NCBI RefSeq assembly: GCF_900240335.1
Contig: NZ_LT964979.1
Location: 1,054,001 to 1,118,000 of the forward strand
Direction of reading: 5' to 3'
DNA: 64,000 nucleotides
DNA from: Flavimobilis massiliensis
GTDB lineage: Bacteria; Actinomycetota; Actinomycetes; Actinomycetales; Cellulomonadaceae
Positions 1-8,900 of this stretch are shown here, one piece after another (the first letter of the stretch is position 1; each line of letters starts with the position of its first letter). A program made the translations under genes and the position numbers. The notes beneath the pieces are model-generated. The model was not told the DNA's origin, did no database searches, and saw only the letters and a list, made by a program, of their open reading frames with translations.

Positions 1-696
1 CCGCTCTCCGACGCCGTCGGCACGCTGTTCAGCGACTATGACGTGCTCGCGGCCTTTTGGATGACCGTGAAGCTCACGGGGTTCTCCCTCGTCGGCTCGC
101 TCGTCCTCGGCACGCTCCTCGCGGTCATGCGGGTCTCGCCGATCCCCTCGCTGCAGCTCGGCGGGGCGATCTACGTCAACCTCGTGCGGAACACGCCGCT
201 CACGCTCATCATCGTCGGATGCTCGCTCGGGCTCTACACACAGCTGGGCCTCGTCCTCGCGAACCCGAGCTCGGGCACGTTCATCGTCGACCAGAACTTT
301 CGCCTCGCGGTCGTGGGCCTCTCGCTCTACCACGCGGCGTTCGTGTGCGAGGCACTGCGATCCGGTGTCAACACCGTGCCCCTCGGACAGGCGGAGGCCG
401 CCCGGTCGATCGGGCTGACGTTCACGCAGTCGCTCGTGCTCGTCGTCCTGCCCCAGGCGTTCCGCGGCGCGGTCGCACCGCTCGGGAACGTCATCATCGC
501 GCTCACGAAGAACACGACGGTCGCCGCGACGATCGGCGTCGCGGAGGCCTCCTACCTCATGAAGGTGATGATCGAGTTCCGCCCCGACGTCCTCTTCCTC
601 ATTTTCGGCGTCTTCGCCCTCGGGTTCGTGTGCCTCGTCCTGCCCGTTGGGATCCTCATGACGGCGCTGTCGCGCAAGCTGGCGGTGGCCCGATGA
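1..696 (+). CDS. gluC: Glutamate-type ABC transporter permease, 5' partial
   Basis: Inner-membrane permease of a polar amino-acid ABC importer, by family glutamate (GluABCD-like). The frame is open from base 1, so the true start lies before the window; 231 residues are visible. Hydrophobic segments alternate through the protein. The EAA loop that docks the ATPase is visible near the middle of the visible part (QAEAARSIGLTFTQSL, then LPQAFRGAVAPLGN). Its stop overlaps the gluD start in an ATGA, so the two permeases are translationally coupled. The substrate is inferred from family and order only; the binding protein and ATPase genes are outside the window. Confidence 0.85.
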   Translation, partial: PLSDAVGTLFSDYDVLAAFWMTVKLTGFSLVGSLVLGTLLAVMRVSPIPSLQLGGAIYVNLVRNTPLTLIIVGCSLGLYTQLGLVLANPSSGTFIVDQNFRLAVVGLSLYHAAFVCEALRSGVNTVPLGQAEAARSIGLTFTQSLVLVVLPQAFRGAVAPLGNVIIALTKNTTVAATIGVAEASYLMKVMIEFRPDVLFLIFGVFALGFVCLVLPVGILMTALSRKLAVAR

Positions 697-1556
697 CGGC
701 AGCCTCCCCACTCTTCGACGCGCCGGGACCCCGGACCCGCAGGATCTTTGCCTTCGCGAACGTCGCCGCGGTCCTCGTCCTTGCGGCCGGGCTCGGCTGG
801 GTCGTGTGGATGCTTGCCCGCAACGGCCACCTCTCAGCGGCGAAGTGGACACCGTTCCTCGCAGGATCGACCTGGGTCGACTACCTCCTCCCGGGCCTGC
901 TCGGGACGCTCGGCGCCGCCGCGATCTCTGTCGTGCTCGCAGGCGTGCTCGGCGTCGTCCTCGGCCTCGGCAGGCTCTCGGAGAACCGGTGGATCTCCGG
1001 CATCGCGGCGGCGATCGTCGAGTTCTTCCGTGCGGTGCCCGTCCTGCTCATGATGGTCTTCTCGTACTGGCTCCTCGTCAACTACCGACTCGTCCCGTCC
1101 AACCAGCTCGCGCTCACAGCCGTCGTCATCTCGCTCACCGTGTACAACGGCTCGGTCGTCGCGGAGCTCGTGCGCTCGGGCATCACGTCACTCCCCCGGG
1201 GGCAGCGTGAGGCCGGTCTGTCGATCGGCCTCACGCACGGCCAGACGGTCCGGACGATCCTCCTGCCGCAGGGCGTCGTCGCGATGCTGCCCGCCCTCGT
1301 GAGCCAGCTCGTCGTCGTCGTCAAGGACTCTGCGCTCGGCTATCTCATCGGGTACGCCGAGTTACTGCGACAGGCCGAGTACCTGGCGACAAACTTCGCG
1401 AACTACATCCCAGCGGTCATCGTCATCGCGGCGGTCTTCATCCTCGTCAACCTCGCTGTGAGCCTCCTGGCGGACCGTCTCGCGCTACGGCTGCGGTCGC
1501 GCACCTCAGGAGCGATGACGACGCAGGTCCCGGGGCTCGTCGCAGCCGACGACTGA
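693..1556 (+). CDS. gluD: Glutamate-type ABC transporter permease
   Basis: Second permease of the same importer, 287 aa. The ATG at 693 overlaps the gluC TGA by four bases and was chosen over upstream in-frame codons for that reason. The N-terminus is cytoplasmic and Pro/Arg-rich, followed by a membrane segment at about residues 15-40 and the periplasm-facing stretch common in GluD. The BPD_transp_1 core follows, with an EAA loop (REAGLSIGLTHGQTVRTILLPQ). The C-terminus ends in a short charged tail. It is the last gene of its operon; repeat-rich non-coding DNA follows. The heteromeric GluC-GluD assignment is family knowledge. Confidence 0.87.
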   Translation: MTAASPLFDAPGPRTRRIFAFANVAAVLVLAAGLGWVVWMLARNGHLSAAKWTPFLAGSTWVDYLLPGLLGTLGAAAISVVLAGVLGVVLGLGRLSENRWISGIAAAIVEFFRAVPVLLMMVFSYWLLVNYRLVPSNQLALTAVVISLTVYNGSVVAELVRSGITSLPRGQREAGLSIGLTHGQTVRTILLPQGVVAMLPALVSQLVVVVKDSALGYLIGYAELLRQAEYLATNFANYIPAVIVIAAVFILVNLAVSLLADRLALRLRSRTSGAMTTQVPGLVAADD

Positions 1557-1560
1557 GTCC

Positions 1561-1640
1561 GCCGCACGTCATGGGCGCCGCACGTCATGGGCGCCGCACG
1601 TCGGGGACCCGCACGTCAGGGGCCCGCATGCCGGTGGCCC
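1561..1640. repeat. Degenerate tandem repeat, ~15-16 bp unit
   Basis: Directly after gluD the motif CCGCACGTCATGGGCG occurs twice exactly, at 1562-1577 and 1578-1593. At least three decaying copies (CCGCACGTCGGGGAC, CCGCACGTCAGGGGC, CCGCATGCCGGTGGC) follow with the same period. The array lies between convergent gluD and rny. No hairpin dominates it and no gene covers it. Confidence 0.75.
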
Positions 1641-1702
1641 GGCGCGTCGGTGGCTCAGCGCGTCGGTGGGCACGGTCCCCGGGGCCTCGGGGGCGACGGT
1701 CG

Positions 1703-1744
1703 TCACTGGTTAGCCATCGGTTGTCGCTGGTCAGCCATCGGTCG
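1703..1744. repeat. Two-copy 21-bp direct repeat
   Basis: Two adjacent 21-mers differ at only a few positions (TCACTGGTTAGCCATCGGTT and TCGCTGGTCAGCCATCGGTC are their first 20 bases). They lie in the same gluD-rny convergent gap as the 15-16 bp array. Together these repeats fill most of the gap; no ORF or terminator with a U-tract is seen. Confidence 0.7.
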
Positions 1745-1790
1745 TGGGGGGACGTCGTTGGTGGAACGACGGTCGCGCTCGGGGTTGCGG

Positions 1791-3284
1791 TCAGCCGGCG
1801 GTCGCAGTCGCGCGGAGCTCGCGCACGACTGTGACGCGCACCTCGCCGGGCACGGCCTGCGTCTCGGAGATCGCGGACGCGATCTGCGCGGCGAGGCCCT
1901 CGAGGTCGTCGTCCCCGACGACCCCGGGCTCGACGACGACGCGCACGTCGTGGCCGGACGAGAGCGCGAGGGCGCGGGCGACCCCGGGGTGCGCTGCGAC
2001 CGCGCGCTCGAGCGCCTCGAGCCGTTCGACGTGCGAGTCGGCGTCCTCGCGCCGGGCTCCCGGTCGGGATGCGGAGATGGCGTCGGCGATCTGGACGATG
2101 ACGGCTTCGACGGACTCGGCGGGAACCTCGCCGTGGTGCGCGGCGATCGCGTTGACGATGATCTCGGGCTCGCCGCAACGGGCCGCTAGTTCGGCTCCGG
2201 CGCGGGCGTGCGAGCCCCGCTCGCCCGCGGGGACGGCCTTGCCGACGTCGTGGAGGAATGCGGCACGCGCGGCGACCTCGGCGTCCGCGCCAATCTCGCC
2301 AGCGATGCTTCGCGCGAGCAGCGCGCACTCGACGAGGTGCTGCTGGACGACCTGTCCGTAGGAGGTGCGCAGACGTAGCCGTCCGACGTGCTCCTCGAGC
2401 TCGGGGTGGAGCGGACGGACGCACGCGTCGTCGATCGCATGCCTGGCAGAGTCACGGCTGCGTTCCTCGGCCTCGTCCGTGACGGTCGCGACCACACGCT
2501 CCATGCGTTCGAGGTTGATGCGCCCGTCGGCGAGCAGGCGTTCGAGGCTCTGCTGGGCGATCTCGCGCCGTTCGGCGTCGAAGCTGGAGATCTGGACGTG
2601 GTCGTCGGAGTCGTCGACGATGAGGTTGACGCCGGTGAGCGCCTCGAACGCCTTGATGTTGCGGCCGTCGCGCCCGATGATCGGCCCCTTGAGCTCGGGC
2701 GACGGGAGCGGGACGATCACGACCGAGAGCTGGCTCGACGTCGCGACCGCAAGGCGTTCGACGGCTGTCGTGAGGATCGACCTGGCGCGCGCCTCAGACT
2801 CTGCGCGCAAGCGTCGTTCGGTGCGGCGCAGGCGCGCCTCGACGTCGCGCGCGGCTCGCTCAGCGAGGTCATCGGCAAGCCTCGCGCGAGCCTGCTCGAC
2901 GGTCGTCTCGGCGATCTGGGCGAGCTCTTCGGCGACGCGCGCCTCGTGCTCCGCGGTGCGGGTGCCGAGTGCGGTCTCCTGCGCTGTCAGAGAGGCGGTG
3001 CGCGCGTCGAGCGACTCAGCGAGCCTGGTGATCCTCGCGCGATCCTCGGCGAGCTGGACGCGGTCCGCCTCGAGCCGTGCACGCTCGTCGTCGAGACGTG
3101 CACTGCGGCGGTCGGCCTCGGCAGCGCGGACATGAAGCTCGTCCTTGAGCGAGGCGACGTCCTCGCGGGCCTGCGCCCGCACCGCAGCGGCCTCGCGTCG
3201 GGCCACCAGGACGAGGATGAGCGCGACGAGACATGCGAGCAGGAGCACGAGCACGAGCAGGAGCGCTGGCCAGTCCTCGATCAC
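1791..3284 (-). CDS. rny: Ribonuclease Y (membrane-anchored endoribonuclease)
   Basis: 497 aa. One N-terminal transmembrane helix (about residues 5-27) is followed by a long Ala/Arg/Glu-rich coiled coil to about residue 190. A KH domain with the GxxG motif in IIGRDGRNIKAFE follows, then an HD domain whose metal motif is AFLHDVGKAV. This is the full RNase Y architecture; the family starts bulk mRNA decay at the membrane. The start is GTG, with GGGAGG seven bases upstream. It sits after recX on the same strand but behind a hairpin and its own candidate promoter, so it is probably transcribed separately. Patchy in actinobacteria; mycobacteria use RNase E instead. Confidence 0.93.
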   Translation of the reverse strand: MIEDWPALLLVLVLLLACLVALILVLVARREAAAVRAQAREDVASLKDELHVRAAEADRRSARLDDERARLEADRVQLAEDRARITRLAESLDARTASLTAQETALGTRTAEHEARVAEELAQIAETTVEQARARLADDLAERAARDVEARLRRTERRLRAESEARARSILTTAVERLAVATSSQLSVVIVPLPSPELKGPIIGRDGRNIKAFEALTGVNLIVDDSDDHVQISSFDAERREIAQQSLERLLADGRINLERMERVVATVTDEAEERSRDSARHAIDDACVRPLHPELEEHVGRLRLRTSYGQVVQQHLVECALLARSIAGEIGADAEVAARAAFLHDVGKAVPAGERGSHARAGAELAARCGEPEIIVNAIAAHHGEVPAESVEAVIVQIADAISASRPGARREDADSHVERLEALERAVAAHPGVARALALSSGHDVRVVVEPGVVGDDDLEGLAAQIASAISETQAVPGEVRVTVVRELRATATAG

Positions 3285-3341
3285 GTCAGCACCTCCCCTC
3301 GGCTGTGGGCGACGGGCGCGGCGCGCCCCTCCTCCACGGTG

Positions 3342-3369
3342 AACGTAGCGGAACGAGCCATCGTTCCGC
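3342..3369 (-). promoter_or_regulatory. Candidate rny promoter with operator-like palindrome
   Basis: A perfect 9-bp inverted repeat with a 4-base spacer (GCGGAACGA/TCGTTCCGC, 3348-3369) abuts a -10-like TACGTT on the minus strand (complement of 3342-3347). This places the palindrome over the spacer and -35 region of a promoter about 50 bases before the rny start. It could instead be a weak terminator for recA-recX, but there is no U-tract. Confidence 0.4.
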
Positions 3370-3458
3370 CTGCCGTACGTCCCGTGTCGCTCACAGTGCG
3401 ACGCGGATCACGCACGACGATGACGACCGTGGATGACGACCGTGAGGACGACGAGGCC

Positions 3459-4352
3459 TCAGTCCTGCGCGTGGTGGACCGTGCTGCGCTCGTCCATCGC
3501 ACTCTCGAGGCCCGCACGGGCAGCGTCGAGGCACAGCGACGGCGGGTAGCCCTTGCGGCCGAGGAATCCGACGAGCCGACGCAGCGCGACGTCCCGGTCG
3601 AGCGACACGAGGCGTCGGGCACGCACGCGTGCGAGGTCGTACGCCGAGCGCCGTTCGTCCTCGTCGTCGACCTGGGCGAGCGCGTCGTGCGCGACGTCGT
3701 CCGTGAAGCCCTTGCGGCGCAGTTCCGACGCGATGCGGCGCCGCGCCGCGCCGGTCTCCTGGGACCGGGATCGCACGATCGCCTGCGCGAGCGCGGCATC
3801 GTCGACGAGCCCGACCTCCTCGAAGCGGTCGAGCAGACGCTCCGCGACGTCCTCGGGCACGTCCCGCTTCGCCAGTCCGCTCGCGAGCTGCTGCCGCGAT
3901 CGTGCCGCAGCCGTGAGCGAGCGCAGCAGGTACTCGCGCGCCGCGTCTTCGATCTCGAGGACCGTCGCAGGACGCCGCGGGCCGCCTCGCTCAGATCCGG
4001 CGTCGCGACGGCCAGCAGGGCCGTCCGTGCCATCCGTCCCCTGCTCGTCAGCGGCGTCATGCTCGTCGTGCGGGGCGCGCCCCCCAGCACCTTCGTGGTC
4101 AGCTGGTGCGCCGGTCCCGCCATGCCGCCGTCCGGCGCCCCGCCGCTTCGTCCTGCCCTCAGGTGCCCGACGAGAGTCGTCGTCAGGGGTCGGGCGCAGC
4201 CCGTCCTCCCGGTCGCGCGACGGGGCCGACCCACCCGGCGGCACCGCGGCGATCGCTGCCCTCAGAGCATCGATCGTCGCGGCGTCCGCCCGGCGGGTCG
4301 GTGCGGCGGCTCGGGAATCGTGAGCCTGTCCGTCGACGGGTGCGTGCTGCAT
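3459..4352 (-). CDS. recX: Regulatory protein RecX
   Basis: 297 aa from the ATG at 4352, eleven bases after the recA stop. RecX inhibits RecA filament extension and is normally 150-200 aa. Here the conserved three-helix repeats occupy only about residues 125-290 (AREYLLRSLTAAARSRQQLA..., LLDRFEEVGLVDDAALAQAI..., RIASELRRKGFTDDVAHDAL). The first ~120 residues are a charged, Gly/Asp/Arg-rich stretch that looks disordered. No strong Shine-Dalgarno is seen, so coupling to recA is likely. An internal start would give a usual-sized RecX, and the true N-terminus is uncertain. Confidence 0.85.
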   Translation of the reverse strand: MQHAPVDGQAHDSRAAAPTRRADAATIDALRAAIAAVPPGGSAPSRDREDGLRPTPDDDSRRAPEGRTKRRGAGRRHGGTGAPADHEGAGGRAPHDEHDAADEQGTDGTDGPAGRRDAGSERGGPRRPATVLEIEDAAREYLLRSLTAAARSRQQLASGLAKRDVPEDVAERLLDRFEEVGLVDDAALAQAIVRSRSQETGAARRRIASELRRKGFTDDVAHDALAQVDDEDERRSAYDLARVRARRLVSLDRDVALRRLVGFLGRKGYPPSLCLDAARAGLESAMDERSTVHHAQD

Positions 4353-4363
4353 GGTGCTGCGGC

Positions 4364-5467
4364 TCAGAAGTCGACCTTCGCGGCCTTGGCGCGGCTCTTC
4401 TTCGGAGCGGCCTCGACAGCGGGGGTGGCAGCCTCCGTGCCCGCGGTCGCCTCGGCGGGAGCTTCGGACGGCGCACCGATGCCGAGCTTCTCCTTGATCC
4501 GGCGCTCGATCTCGGCGGCAAGCTCGGGGTTGTCCCGCAGGAAGCCGCGCGAGTTCTCCTTGCCCTGGCCGAGCTGGTCGCCCTCGTACGTGTACCACGA
4601 GCCGGACTTGCGGACGATGCCGTGCTCGACGCCAAGGTCGATGAGGCTGCCCTCACGCGAGATGCCGACGCCGTAGAGGATGTCGAACTCCGCCTGCTTG
4701 AAGGGCGGGGCCATCTTGTTCTTGACGATCTTCACGCGGGTGCGGTTGCCGACCGCGTCGGTGCCCTCCTTGAGGGTCTCGATGCGGCGGATGTCCATCC
4801 GGACCGACGCGTAGAACTTCAGCGCCTTTCCGCCCGTCGTCGTCTCCGGCGAGCCGAAGAACACGCCGATCTTCTCGCGGAGCTGGTTGATGAAGATCGC
4901 GGTCGTGCCGGTCGAGGACAGTGCACCCGTGAGCTTGCGGAGCGCCTGCGACATGAGCCGGGCCTGAAGGCCCACGTGGCTGTCACCCATCTCGCCCTCG
5001 ATCTCGGCCTTGGGTACGAGAGCGGCGACCGAGTCGACGACGATGATGTCGATCGCGCCCGAGCGGACGAGCATGTCCATGATCTCGAGGGCCTGCTCAC
5101 CGGTGTCCGGCTGCGAGACGAGCAGCGCGTCGGTGTCGACGCCGAGCTTCTTCGCGTACTCGGGGTCGAGGGCGTGCTCGGCGTCGATGAACGCGGCGAT
5201 GCCGCCCTGCCGCTGCGCGTTGGCGACCGCGTGGAGCGCGACGGTCGTCTTACCGCTCGACTCCGGACCGTAGATCTCGACGATGCGCCCCCGGGGCAGG
5301 CCTCCGATGCCGAGCGCGACGTCGAGCGCGATCGAGCCCGTCGGGACGACCTCGACCGCGGGGCGGTCATCGTCGCCGAGGCGCATGATCGAGCCCTTGC
5401 CGAACTGGCGGTCGATCTGGCTGAGCGCTGCCTCGAGCGCCTTCTCGCGGTCCGCGGATGCTGCCAT
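4364..5467 (-). CDS. recA: Recombinase RecA
   Basis: 367 aa, normal length for bacterial RecA and without an intein. Walker A is GPESSGKT (about residues 66-73), Walker B is IIVVDSVAAL, and the MAW-type motif EGEMGDSHVGLQARLMSQALRK carries the DNA-binding L1 loop region. The C-terminal tail is Ala/Glu/Lys-rich. It drives homologous recombination and LexA self-cleavage. The ATG is preceded by AGAGG with good spacing. A LexA box and two candidate -10 elements lie upstream. recX follows on the same transcript. Confidence 0.97.
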   Translation of the reverse strand: MAASADREKALEAALSQIDRQFGKGSIMRLGDDDRPAVEVVPTGSIALDVALGIGGLPRGRIVEIYGPESSGKTTVALHAVANAQRQGGIAAFIDAEHALDPEYAKKLGVDTDALLVSQPDTGEQALEIMDMLVRSGAIDIIVVDSVAALVPKAEIEGEMGDSHVGLQARLMSQALRKLTGALSSTGTTAIFINQLREKIGVFFGSPETTTGGKALKFYASVRMDIRRIETLKEGTDAVGNRTRVKIVKNKMAPPFKQAEFDILYGVGISREGSLIDLGVEHGIVRKSGSWYTYEGDQLGQGKENSRGFLRDNPELAAEIERRIKEKLGIGAPSEAPAEATAGTEAATPAVEAAPKKSRAKAAKVDF

Positions 5468-5533
5468 GGGTTCACCTCTGTCGTTCGGGGCGGCACGTGC
5501 CGCCGGAGAAGCTCTGCGATCTTGATGGGCCCG

Positions 5534-5539
5534 ACACTA
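5534..5539 (-). promoter_or_regulatory. Proximal recA -10 element
   Basis: TAGTGT on the minus strand, about 65 bases before the recA ATG. It predicts a ~60-base leader ending in the AGAGG ribosome site. No clear -35 is seen. It would correspond to a LexA-independent promoter as described for mycobacterial recA; the assignment is inference. Confidence 0.35.
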
Positions 5540-5614
5540 GGACGAGCCACGGACATTCACGCGTGATCGCTGCGAGGACGTGGACCGCCCGGCCGCCGTC
5601 GACCGTTGTGGACA

Positions 5615-5636
5615 ACCCTACCGAACACCTGTTCGA
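5615..5636 (-). promoter_or_regulatory. LexA (SOS) box and distal recA -10
   Basis: CCGAACACCTGTTCGA at 5621-5636 matches the actinobacterial LexA operator TCGAAC-N4-GTTCGA except at the first base. On the minus strand it is followed at once by TAGGGT (complement of 5615-5620), a good -10 hexamer. LexA bound here would cover the -35/spacer of this promoter. The box lies about 155 bases before recA and outside the DUF3046 coding region. Confidence 0.85.
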
Positions 5637-5677
5637 CCGTCGAGCCGGCAGGGCCAGCGTGTCGCGGACCTGCGGGA

Positions 5678-5908
5678 TCAGCGCGGCGGAGCCTGCCGGT
5701 GAGGATCGCTCCCCCAGCGCTCGGCGTCCGGCACCTGCATCGCGTCGCACAACGCGTGCCACACCGCACGCGGCTCGACGCCCTCCTCGATCGCGCGGGC
5801 AGCCGTCCGCCCGCCGAGCTGCTCGAGCACCTGGTCGCCCACGATCGACCGGCCGTACGCGCGACCGAAGACGTCATCGACCAGATCCCAGAACTCGCGA
5901 TACCTCAC
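5678..5908 (-). CDS. DUF3046 small protein
   Basis: 76 aa from GTG at 5908, encoding VRYREFWDLVDDVFG..., the typical start of the actinobacterial DUF3046 family. That family also shares the internal DQVLEQLGGRTAARAI and a downstream AVWHALC motif. It is found next to recA in many actinobacteria; no function is established. It lies just upstream of the LexA box and divergently from the Lhr helicase gene. Longer upstream in-frame extensions lack family similarity. It may be co-transcribed with recA, but the SOS promoter starts after it. Confidence 0.8.
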   Translation of the reverse strand: MRYREFWDLVDDVFGRAYGRSIVGDQVLEQLGGRTAARAIEEGVEPRAVWHALCDAMQVPDAERWGSDPHRQAPPR

Positions 5909-5977
5909 CGACACAGGGTGCCACGCCCGCACGGGCGCTCCCGCGCACGTCCCACGCGCAGTGTCGGTGGCCCGCGC

Positions 5978-5990
5978 CACAATAGGAGAC
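5978..5990 (+). promoter_or_regulatory. Candidate leaderless promoter of lhr
   Basis: CACAAT (5978-5983) ends seven bases before GTG 5991, so transcription could begin at the start codon. An AGGAG at 5984-5988 is too close (two bases) to be a normal ribosome site. The same CACAAT precedes the GNAT gene at 52947. Confidence 0.4.
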
Positions 5991-8900
5991 GTGACACCCA
6001 CGCGACCGTCCGCCGAGCCCCTCGCGGGGTTCACCGCGCCCACACGCTCCTGGTTCACGGGTGCGTTCGCGGGGCCGACACGCGTCCAGACCGAGGCATG
6101 GGCCGCGATCAGCGGCGGCTCGCACGCGCTCGTGATCGCACCTACAGGCTCGGGCAAGACGCTCGCAGCGTTCCTCTGGGCGATCGACCGCCTCCTTGCC
6201 CGGGACACCGCCGCCGACGGCCCACGCACCGACCGCATCCTCTACGTCTCGCCGCTCAAGGCGCTCGCCGCGGACGTCGAGCGCAACCTTGCGAGCCCGC
6301 TCACGGGCATCAGGCATGCGGCGGCCGCAGCGTCGCTCGTCCTGCCCCGGGTGACCGTCGGCACGCGGACGGGCGACACGCCCCCGGCGGAGCGACGTCG
6401 CCTCGCGGTGCACCCGCCGGACATCCTCATCACGACGCCCGAGTCGCTCTTCCTCATGCTCACCTCCGCGGCACGTGAGGGCCTGCGCGAGATCGGCACC
6501 GTCATCGTCGACGAGATCCACGCGGTCGCCGGCACGAAGCGGGGCGCGCACCTCGCCCTCTCGCTCGAACGGCTCGACCTCCTGCTCGACACCCCCGCGC
6601 AGCGCATCGGGCTCTCGGCGACGGCCCGCCCCACGGACGCGGTCGCGGAGCTGCTCGCGGGACACCGCACCGCCGCCGACGGCGGCAGGCCCGTCGTCGT
6701 CGTCGAACCTCCCGCGCGGCGCCAGGTCGACCTCGACGTCGTCGTCCCGGTCGAGGACCTCACCGACATTGCGGCGACACCGCTGCCGGGGACGAGCCCG
6801 TCCGACGACGGCCCGGACCTCACGGGACCCGCAGCCGGGCCCCTCGCGCGTGCATCGGTCTGGCCGCACGTCGAGGAACGCATCGTCGACCTCGCGACGA
6901 CCAGCCGCTCGACAATCGTCTTCGCGAGCTCGCGCCGCAGCGCCGAGCGACTCACGTCGCGACTCAACGAGATCTGGGCCCGCCGCCAAGGCCTCGACGT
7001 GCCCGACCCGGGGGCGTCGCAGCCGGCTGCGGTCCCCGGGCAGGCCGGGACGTCCGCAGGGGCCGACGCAGTCTTCGCGCGCGCCCACCACGGTTCGATG
7101 TCCCGAGCCGAACGCTCGTACACGGAGGGCGAGCTCAAGGCAGGTCGGCTGCCCGTCGTCGTCGCGACGAGCTCGCTCGAGCTCGGCATCGACATGGGCT
7201 CCGTCGACCTCGTCGTCCTCGTCGGGTCACCGCCGTCCGTCGCGTCGGGACTGCAGCGCGTCGGGCGTGCGGGGCACGCCGTCGGCGTGCCGAGCCACGG
7301 CGTGCTCGTCCCGACGCACACGGGCGACCTCGTGCCCGCGACCGTGACCGCTGCACGGATGCGCACGGGTGAGCTCGAGCCGCTGCGGCTCGTCCGCAAC
7401 CCGCTCGACGTCCTCGCGCAGCAGGTCGTCGCGATGGTCGCGACCGAGGACTGGCCGGTCGACGAGCTCGAGGCGACGGTGCGGCGTGCCGCGCCGTTCG
7501 CGCAGCTGCCCCGCTCGGCGCTGCGCGGCGTCCTCGACATGCTCACGGGCCGCTACCCGTCGGAGGCGTTCGGGGAGCTCCGCGCGCGGCTCACGTGGGA
7601 CCGCGGCCGGGACGTGCTGCAGGCACGTCCCGGCGCGCAGCGGCTCGCCGTGACGAGCGGCGGCACGATCCCGGACCGCGGGCTCTTCGGAGTCTTCCTC
7701 GCGGCCTCGTCACCCGGAGGGCCCGACGATGTCCGTGCCGACACCGCGCCGCGAGCGCGCGGCGGGAAGCGTGTCGGCGAGCTCGACGAGGAGATGGTCT
7801 ACGAGTCACGCGTCGGGGACACGATCACGCTCGGCTCGACGACGTGGCGCATCGACGAGATCACGCCCGACCGCGTCCTCGTGACGCCCGCCCCGGGGCT
7901 GCCCGGCCGCATGCCGTTCTGGAAGGGCGACTCGCCGGCACGGCCTGTCGAGCTCGGACGCGCCATCGGCGCGTGGACGCGCGAGACGGTCGGCCGCGTC
8001 CTCCCGGCGAGCGCCGCCAGGACCGAGGCGGCCCTCGCGCACCTCGCCGCGGAGGGGCTCGACCCGTGGGCGGCGGGCAACGTCGTCGCCCACCTCCGCG
8101 AGCAGCACGCGGCGACAGGGGTCGTTCCGGACGACCGGACGATCGTCGTCGAGCGGTTCCGGGACGAGATCGGCGACTGGCGCGTCGTGGTCCACAGCCC
8201 GTTCGGGTCGCGGGTCCACGCACCGTGGGCTCTCCTGCTCGGGGCGCGCCTGCGCGAGCGCTACGGCGTCGACGTCGCGGCCATGCACGCGGACGACGGC
8301 ATCGTGCTGCGGCTGCCCGACATCGGCCTCGACGGCGTCGGCGCCGACGGCACGTGGACCGGGTTCCTGCCCGACGGAGCCGCGCCCGAGGTCGCCGACG
8401 AGCTCTTCACCGACCCTGCCGAGGTCACCGGGCAGGTGCGAGACGCGCTCGCCGGGTCGGCCCACTTCGCTGCGCGCTTCCGCGAGGCTGCGGCGCGCGC
8501 CCTCCTGCTCCCCCGGCGCTCCCCGGACCGGCGCCAGCCCCTGTGGCAGCAGCGGCAGCGTTCGGCCCAGCTGCTCGAGGTCGCCGCGGGTTTCCCCGAG
8601 TTCCCGATCGTCCACGAGGCAGCGCGCGAGTGCCTCCAGGACGACTTCGACGTCGCGGCGCTCACCTCGCTCATGGCCGACGTCGCCGCAGGTCGGGTCG
8701 ACGTCGTCCACGTCGACACGACGCAGCCCTCGCCGTTCGCCCGGTCGCTGCTCCTCGGCTACACGGCGCAGAACCTCTACGGTGCGGACGCCCCGCTCGC
8801 CGAGCAGCGCGCCGCGACGCTCGCGCTCGACCCGACACTCCTCGACGAGCTTCTCGGCAGCTCGTCGGGCGCCCAGCTCGCCGACCTCCTCGACCCGACG

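Noticed and set aside
1561..1744. CRISPR array in the gluD-rny gap
   Set aside because: Repeats are 15-21 bp, adjacent and degenerate, with no spacers of constant length and no cas genes.
2388..4676. 762-codon plus-strand open frame across rny, recX and recA
   Set aside because: Covers three certain minus-strand genes; shadow of GC-rich codon usage.
4364..5467. Intein in recA, as in some mycobacteria
   Set aside because: The protein is 367 aa with uninterrupted RecA motifs.
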